Both the position numbers and the translations under genes were made by a program. The notes beneath the pieces were generated by a model. The model had not been told where the DNA came from. It made no database searches and worked only from the letters and a program-made list of their open reading frames with translations. From Spinellus fusiger (lineage: Eukaryota > Mucoromycota > Mucoromycetes > Mucorales > Phycomycetaceae): 64,000 bases of DNA. The stretch lies in contig JALLLS010000002.1 of NCBI GenBank assembly GCA_025094145.1, positions 620,001 to 684,000 of the forward strand, given 5' to 3'. Position 1 is the stretch's first letter. Every line of letters starts with the position of its first letter. Shown here one piece after another: positions 56,934 to 64,000 of the stretch.

Positions 56934-58309
56934 CACTCCCACGTAATAAGTGACTGGAAAAAATATTAATTTCCTTTTTTTATTCTTCAAAAATAAAATA
57001 GACCTCTTTTCTTTTCTTTTATAACTTATTCAAAAAATGTCTTCAAGCAATGAAAATCAGCCAACTCTTAGCCAAGAATATGAAGATACTTCTATTAAAA
57101 GAAGGGAGCATGATATGTTTATTAGAGGTCAAATCATTAGACAATGGAAAAGATATGCTACTTATCAAGAGATTTTTGACGATCTTGACATCCCAGTGAG
57201 CACAGTGGGCAGGATTATCCAATTGTATAAGAACGAAGGCATAAATCGACCTAAAGTGCGTACAGGAAGACCTGAAAAGGTTTCATCTATTTCAAAACTG
57301 GCAATTGTTTTATCTATTCGCAGAAACCCTATGAAAACAATTGCATATCATTTGAAGAATATCAATGATGCAGGCGTGGATATTTGCCGTAGCACATTTG
57401 TAAAATACATGAATGAACTCGGGTTTTTTCATGCTCACCATCAAGGAAACCTGGTATGACACTTACTCATAAGCAAAGGCGATTGGAATGGTGTAGAAAC
57501 AAGGTTGATTGGCCAGTGGATAGGTGGAGTAACGTCGTTTGGTCTGATGAGTCTCGTTTCACAGTTGTGGGCAACGATAAAGGAACTAAAGTGATCAGAA
57601 AAATGGGTGAGAGGTATGAGGAGCGTCATATGCAAAGGACATACAAGTATGGCAAAGGTTCAGTCATGGTTTGGGGTTGCTTTTGGCGTGGAGGTGTAGG
57701 ACCTCTTGTACGCTTGGAGGGGTCAGTTGATTAAGACAAGTATGTCAGTGTACTTGCCAAATACTTTCTTCCCTGGTTCCAGAAATTGCAAAAGAACCTC
57801 AATGAAACCATGCTCTTCCAAGAAGACGGTGCTCCTTGCCATACTGGAGGATATAGCAGATGGTACAAACAGGAGAGATGTAGGATCGAAGGTTTTGATT
57901 TTTGACCTGCACAAAGTCCAGATCTTAACCCAATTGAACATGTTTGGGCTTATCTTGAAAAGAAGATCAATCTGCATCGAAAAAGCATAGCCAATGCACA
58001 ACAGCTTGAACAATGCTTGCGTAGTGAATGGGAGAAGATTCCAAATGAATTTTTGGAAAATTTAGTTGATAGCATGCCAAGGAGGTGCTCTGCTGTGATA
58101 AAGAATAAAGACTTTGCTACAAAGTACTGAGAAATATTTATATAATGAAAATGTAGATAATCATCTAAAGAACAACTGTTCCAAATCTCGTGTTATTCCA
58201 TGAACTTTTTATTATGAACATCTTGGACTGATAGAAATACCTTTATTTTTCAAAAAAATAAAATTCAAAAAAATTAATATTTTTTCCAGTCACTTATTAC
58301 GTGAGATTG
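56934..58309 (+). mobile_element. Tc1/mariner-type element with TA target duplication, inactive
   Basis: The ends share an inverted repeat of ~40 bp (left CACTCCCACGTAATAAGTGACTGG, right ...CCAGTCACTTATTACGTGAGATTG), with TA at both flanks (56932-56933, 58310-58311). About 1.38 kb long. It carries one transposase gene with a frameshift and two stops. The deleted copy at 13606-14284 is the same family. Confidence 0.88.
57037..58130 (+). pseudogene. Tc1-type DD34E transposase with one frameshift and two stops
   Basis: HTH region (QWKRYATYQEIFDDLDIPVS TVGR), GRPEK linker, then a shift in or near the T6 run at 57424-57429, after which PGMTLTHKQRRLEWCRNK continues. Catalytic residues are visible: WSDESRF (D), QEDGAPCHTGG (D) and PDLNPIEHVW (E). 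A TAA interrupts after LVRLEGSVD at 57732 and a TGA after GFDF at 57903. The end is RRCSAVIKNKDFATKY at about 58129. Few lesions, so the copy decayed recently. Confidence 0.9.
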
Positions 58310-58311
58310 TA

Positions 58312-61104
58312 AATATACATAGTACCATCTATTAAATATCATTATATATTAACTGTTTCCATCTGTGCTTGTGCTTGTGAAATAAATAGACACAAAAAAA
58401 GACTATTGTTCATATAAATAGTATTGTTTACATGATTAAATTGTCTACAATGAATATAGAAAGATAGTATAGACTCAAAGGTATATATTATTTGATATAA
58501 TGATTGTAGATTATATTCTGATTATGAATCTTTAGATATAAAGCGACCCTCAAAAAGCAATCACTTTATTCTCATATAACGTCTGCACCATCCAACACTA
58601 TGAACATCTTTATTAGAACTCTTGAGATATATAAAAATCATACCGGCTTTGAGATTCACTCAGCCATCTTACACAAGGTGCTGAATATGAATACTACCAT
58701 GGCCAAGGTATAATGTATGTTTAATGTGTCTGTTCCCACTGTGAGAATCATAATCAAGCACTATAAGGAAAATAACCGAGTTGAACCTTTATCCAAGAGT
58801 GACCAAAAATAAAAAATAAAAAACTTGACAAGGTCCTCCAGTGGTTGAGAAGAACAATTGTAAGTGGCTTCCAACAAACAAAAGAAGCTATCAAGGTATC
58901 AAGATCAACTTTAAAGAAGTATCTTGATGAAATAGGCCTCTATTCATTTAGTCCAGTGATAAACCCTCCTATTACAAAAATAAAAATAAAAAAGAACATA
59001 AAAACATAAAATATAATCTTGATTATAGTAGGCCTGAGAACTTATCAACTGGATCTTACAATAATTATCTCAATCCAATGGAGCATCTGTGAGTCCACCT
59101 TAAGATGACCATTAGGAAGGATATAAGGGTGTATTCTACCAAATAGAAGTTGGAGGTGGCCCTGATATTGGAATAAGATAATATAAAGACGATAGACAAC
59201 CCCATTGCTAGTATGGGGCGGGGATGACAAACTGTGATAATGCAAAGAAAGATGATAGTTACTAAATAACTTTACAATAAAGCCACTGTTTTGTATTATC
59301 AATACTATTAAGATAAAGTATGAAGCTAAGAAAGAAAAATCTACATTAGAAAAAAAACACTTTTGTTCCATCACTTTATCATTTAATCTAATGATTATAA
59401 ACTATATTACAATTATGAATACTTGGATAGATAATAGGTCTCAATACCTCATTATTTTTTGATTATTTTAGTGGTTTGAACATCATCCAATAAAAATGCT
59501 TGGTCATGGTAAGCTATTGAGTATCCTCATTATGTAGACAGTTATCTTAGCAATGGTTGAACTCTTAAGAGATTTGATAAGCTTCTCTCTGTTATCTATT
59601 TTGGGGGTATTTTGTATAGGAAATGGGGATTAAAATAAGGAGAAATACGTGAGTAAATGAAAGATTCTACCTATATAGTTTTTTTTTGTATAAGACACTA
59701 TTTATGTTTATGATTGTCTATGTAACCCTCAAAAAGTTAATTTTTTTTTGATATTCGATTATATCCAATTCTTTCTTACTTTTAAACCCTGGAAATAATC
59801 AAAATAATAATCAGAGGTATTGAATCCTCCTAATAATACATTTAATTTTTCAAGATGGTAGATGGAAGGGGTATACACTATTTTCATAGGAAAGAAACAT
59901 GTATTTGGGTGTTCAATAAAAATGTTTAACATTACAATGAAGAAGAATTGATCCTTTTCTTTTATTAAAAAGAAGCTACATGAATAAGACACCAATATTC
60001 TGTAGTGTCCTTTATTATAAGGGTGTCGATATAAGTACTCATGATAAGACATTAGAAAGAGATGAGGTGTATACATTTCATTATATTTGGTATCATCTGA
60101 GTGAGTGACATAATAGCATCAAGATGGTAAAGGATTGAAAGTTGAATAGATCATACACTCTACTATGACTCAAGATCACTATATAAATATATAACCAAAG
60201 ATCAATAATAATACTCATACTATAGAGACCATGCTTGTAGGATTCTTTATAAAATGAAGAGATAAACACAATCTTAAAAATGGCTATTAAAACTGTCCAA
60301 ACGGCGGCTCCCATCTTCTATCTTTTTATGATTCATATTAAGTCACTGTCTATGCATGAAATAAATCCAAGGATTGGTTTTGGTTGATGTATACCACATA
60401 CAAAGTAAAGCTTAGTCTATACTTTATTTTAAGCTACTTGAGGTCAATAGGTAGGCACTATACCATAAGCCTATCTTTTATTATTTTTGTACACTTACTA
60501 TCTTTATATATTTATTTAAAAAATCAATTGTCATTGTCATTTTAGCTATCATTGTCATTTTACAAGCAAACAAGAGGATACGCTCTAGGATAGTAGGTGT
60601 ATGAATGCACGACATTTTATGCAAGGGCTTGATTGATTTAGTTTATTATCATTATCCTTAACTCTTTCATTGGAATAAGTAAAATTTGGAGTTTCCAATA
60701 ATGTGGATAAAGACATGAGTATTTTATCACCACGTTTTATTTGATAGAATAAACTATCATGACTTTATGTTATAAGAAATACCGCCAGACTGACATTGAA
60801 CAAAGAAGCTCAGTAATCAAACCTGTAGCTTTTGTTTGTTTGTTTGTTTGTTTCTGCTCTAGTATATTGCTAATGTTATAAGGTGAGTACATATCAATAA
60901 GTAGCAGAAAGAGATAAAGATTGGTTTCTTGTATTTATTTGGGAATTCAGGTAATAAAGTCATCCTCATGCTACAATAGAAAAGTGTTCATCTCATTTGT
61001 CTCTACATGAATCTATGGAGATTAAAAAGAGTTAGTCATTATTATTATTTGAAATTAAAAAGCGGGGGTCCATTTCTGCTCTTGAGTTACCTGTCTGTAG
61101 ATTG
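58312..61104. other. AT-rich stretch with a Tc1 N-terminal remnant
   Basis: Around 58725-58990 frame-shifted pieces read VPTVRIIIKHYKENNRVEPL and STLKKYLDEIGLYSF, which look like the HTH half of another Tc1-type transposase, with (AAAAT) inserts. The rest, to 61104, is AT-rich with no gene recognised; (TTTG)n lies at 60833-60853 and a duplicated CATTGTCATTTTA near 60531-60560. Confidence 0.5.
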
Positions 61105-64000
61105 CACTCGATCCAAAAAATATTGAAGACAAAACCCTGTTGTGCTCTGTTAAGATGGAGGACTTTGCTGAGAGACTCAATGAGTCAATCTACAAGGCCC
61201 TGGATGATAGCGTAGGGCGCGCACAATCCCATCCAAAAACTTGGAAAAGCTACTGGAATGCTGATCTACAACAGTTAGCTGACCGTCGTCAAGAACTTTA
61301 TCGTTATAGACGACGGGTAGGCAATGATATTGGACGCATTGAAGCCCACCGCTTGTATGAGGAAGCGTGTTTAGCTTTGAAAAAGGATATAAGGCAAGCA
61401 CAACCACAAACCTGGCATGTACTTTGTGATAAAGTCCGTAAGGGCTTAACAGAGATGACAAGTGCTGTGAAGGGAATGAGGCTGTGGAGACGTTCGCCAA
61501 TTTCCCTGTCATCTCCAGAGGGCCCTCGGCATGCTGCCAATCGCATGATTGACCACCTAGAGAGAGTGTTTGGGGGATCTGCAGAAAAATAGGAGCGTCA
61601 GAAGTTTATTCTCCAAGACAATCCAGTCCCATGGGACGTAGACTTTATTCACTCTGCTATTCGAGAGATGCCAAATCGAAAAGCACCAGGCATTGATCAT
61701 ATTAGAGCAGAAATGCTCAAACCCCTAGTTCGAGTGCTAGTGCCTCTGTTACATCAGATCTTCACATTGTGTTGGAGATGGTCGTGGACGCCTGTGGCCT
61801 GGAGAACAGCACAGGTGGTACCTATTTACAAAAACAAAGGAGAGCAGGATGACCCTAGTAACTATCGGCCTATTAGATTGACATCGGTGTTTCGTAAGCT
61901 CTTAGAAAGATGTATAGCTGGGGAGCTCCTTTCGACCATGCCTGCATTGGACATGGCTCAAGGTGGATTTCGCGCTCGTCGTGGAACTCTAGACCAGGCC
62001 CTCTGTCTCCACGAACTTATGGGGTTGTACGCTGCCCAAGGATCAGGAGAGCAAGATCCAAAACCTCCAGTCGTCGTCTTCCTAGACATTAAAGCTGCAT
62101 ATGATAGTGTGGAACGCTCTGTCATATGAGAGTCTCTGATGCCCTTCGTGTCTCAACCGTTGCTCTTGCTACTACATAATTTGTTTCATGAGATTGTGGT
62201 GAATGTAGTTCTGAAAAATGTAGCATCCTGGGACATTGCACCTAAACGAGGAGTCTTACAGGGTAGTATTCTTTCCCCATTCCTTTATTCTATTTTCATT
62301 GATACTCTTCCACATTTCTTGAGGTTTGCTTTGGTATCTCCAATACTGGTTGGTATGTACCCACCTACCATGGGACAGTCCATTCATCTCTGTTCTCGAA
62401 ACCCCTTTTCTTTTGCTTCCTCACAGGCAACTGTTCACACATTGCTTGACGAGTTACAGAATTCCCCTCATAATCCTTTTCCTACTTCTACAGTTTCGGA
62501 TGACTCTTTTGAGTCGTCAGATTCCTCTTACAGTCCGTCCCATGTCACTGTTACTTGGGCTCCTGTGAATTGTTTGTTGTATGCTGATGATGTGGCTCTT
62601 ATGGGCTGCCCAGAAGATATACATCAAATGCTGGCACTTGCCGAAATTCACTCGACCCTCCTTGGCTACAAACGGAGTTCCTCCAAATGTGAAGTACTCA
62701 ATGCCCTGGCCAATGTGCCGTTTTATCTCTATGGCAACGAGCTTCCAACTTGTGATACTTTCAAGTACCTTGGTATCCCCTTTTCACATCAAGGTATTGT
62801 TGGAAATGGGTAGACCTGGTCACCTATTTCGGGAGAACTTATTGTAGTAATTCTATATATGTAAAAATGTAGAATAGCATAAATAGTGAGAGCAGATGCA
62901 CACTTTGCATCTTTGAGAAATATACCTTTATTTTACCAAGCACCCCTTTTGCCTCTGATTCTTAACAGTATTAACTAAGATACGCCTTTCTCACACTCAA
63001 AAGTCGAGGCAATTGCAGTAATGCAAAAGCTGAAAAGAATGGGTGTAAACATGTATGGCTTTAGGATTACGGCAGCCCTAAGAGCTTATACTGTTTTTGT
63101 TCGGCCTATTCTTGAGTATGGGTTGGCTATTTTTAATGTCAATAGACTAGGCATCCGCCTGCTACAAATCTGTCAGTCTACTTGTCTGAGACTTTGTCTC
63201 GCTAGATCTGTTACTGCTAGGTTTGGAACAATCCAGGTTGTAATTAGCCGCCCTCCCTAACATATACTCTCGTTTCCTTTATCTGCAAGCCAAATTTGTT
63301 GAGCGCGCAGCTACCCTTCCTGAAGACCCCCTCCTCTGGTGCCTTGTCCCGCAGCTAGAAGCATCCCAGAGTAAAGCCAGATGGATTAAGCTACGTGGCA
63401 ATGTACTCTGGCAAAATGCTCAAAGAATAGGACGGGCTCACAACCCTCCTAAATATCCATTAAAAGTAGCTTATCTTGAACGTCTTCAAAGTGAAATTAC
63501 TAGTTTAGTACGTGGCAAGAATCCGCTGGTGACGGTAGCCCGTGGACTCTATAGACCTGTTTGGGATCCAATTCTTCTACTACCGTGCACGCGCAAAGAA
63601 AGACATCGTCTACTAAAATGGAGGATTGCTTGGTTACCACCAACACCTTCAGTTCCTTGCCAATGTAGCCACCCATCTGCCAATCGGGACCACTTCCTCA
63701 CATGCACATTCGTTGACCATGAACGCTCCACGTTCTTGTTCTTCCTAGTTCCTGCCCCACCACACAACGTTCATCCAATTGACTATTGTTTAAATCTTCT
63801 GCCGTGGTCTGTTAATACTGCTGCAAGCCATTGATCGAGCCATATCTACTCGATACTTTAAGGTAGAGCCATCAGCTGGTAGCTTGCTCATTGAGGCTGC
63901 TGATGGGTGTGTTGAGCGGGAACGCCAACGCTGCCATAGAGTGCAAAGACTCCTGCAGCAACAGACGCTGTATCCTCACTTCTCATCCGATCTCTCCTCT
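61105..64000 (+). mobile_element. LINE-type non-LTR retrotransposon, 5'-truncated and interrupted
   Basis: The reverse transcriptase is readable in pieces: NRKAPGIDHIRAEMLKP (61671), AQVVPIYKNKGEQDDPSNYR PI (61813), GFRARRGTLDQAL (61969), VVFLDIKAAYDSVERSV with catalytic D (62074), GVLQGSILSPFLYSIFIDTL (62250) and LLYADDVALMG (62575) with the catalytic DD. Stops fall at about 61590 and 62127. After KYLGIPFSHQGIVGNG the frame is lost for ~180 AT-rich bases and resumes with AVMQKLKRMGVNMYGFRITA (63018). A C-terminal Cys/His motif (CQCSHPSANRDHFLTC) is near 63659. The endonuclease half is missing on the left; the 3' end lies beyond the window. Confidence 0.88.
61140..63834 (+). pseudogene. Broken LINE reverse transcriptase ORF
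   Basis: Consists of frames 61140-61592, 61668-62129, 62139-62813, 63021-63260 and 63529-63834 of one former ORF. The active-site FLDIKAAYD and YADD are intact, but in-frame stops and a non-matching insert between 62820 and 62990 prevent a full protein. It belongs to the RT lineage with an upstream apurinic-type endonuclease; only the RT and C-terminal part are present. Confidence 0.85.

Noticed and set aside
1..64000. tRNA, rRNA or other structured RNA genes
   Set aside because: I looked for cloverleaf-type boxes and rRNA-like blocks by eye and found none I could support; a covariance-model scan would be needed to exclude them.

Overview
This is nuclear DNA of a fungus, most likely an early-diverging one (Mucoromycota, probably Mucorales-like). 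The signs are fungal gene families (URC4/DUF1688, a Dlt1-like protein, Yap1/Pap1-type bZIPs with a cysteine-rich C-terminus), many short spliceosomal introns (about 35-100 nt) with GTAAGT-type donors, AT-rich intergenic DNA, nuclear genes for mitochondrial proteins (EF-Tu, prohibitin, PRELI), an MT-A70 methyltransferase of the kind tied to DNA N6-adenine methylation in these fungi, and Tc1/IS630 elements, a LINE and Fanzor-like relics. Species was not determined. All exon joins below were read by eye from splice signals and reading frame.

Layout. 1-3.4 kb is AT-rich with no gene seen. 3.4-11.2 kb is a gene island: bZIP 1, an UNC-93-like membrane protein, a Dlt1-like membrane protein, a nuclear K/S-rich protein and a tiny histone-fold protein that matches CENP-W. 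11.4-20.7 kb is a mobile-element zone: an apparently intact IS630/Tc1-type element, an internally deleted Tc1 copy, an array of seven helix-turn-helix repeats lying between ~90-bp inverted repeats, a LINE scrap, a broken Tc1-like element and a decayed Fanzor-like gene. 20.9-56.6 kb is a dense housekeeping block: PPP4R1, mitochondrial EF-Tu, a DinB-like protein, a one-TM small protein, MMS19, URC4, bZIP 2, a PRELI protein, a P/Q/M-rich protein, a KH-like protein, CCZ1, the SANT plus MT-A70 protein, PIG-X/PBN1, prohibitin and a 40-residue Cys protein. 56.9-64 kb returns to mobile DNA: a Tc1 element with TA target duplications and two stops, a gene-free AT-rich stretch, and a 5'-truncated LINE running off the window.

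The housekeeping genes are not an operon-like system, but several share functional themes: mitochondria (EF-Tu, prohibitin, PRELI), endomembrane or GPI work (CCZ1, PIG-X), genome maintenance and chromatin (MMS19, CENP-W, PPP4R1, MT-A70) and stress regulation (two Yap-like bZIPs). The most unusual item is the HTH-repeat array at 14.6-16.1 kb: seven 57-residue units whose scaffold is conserved while the recognition helices differ, with no catalytic domain, inside what looks like a transposon-type inverted-repeat frame.
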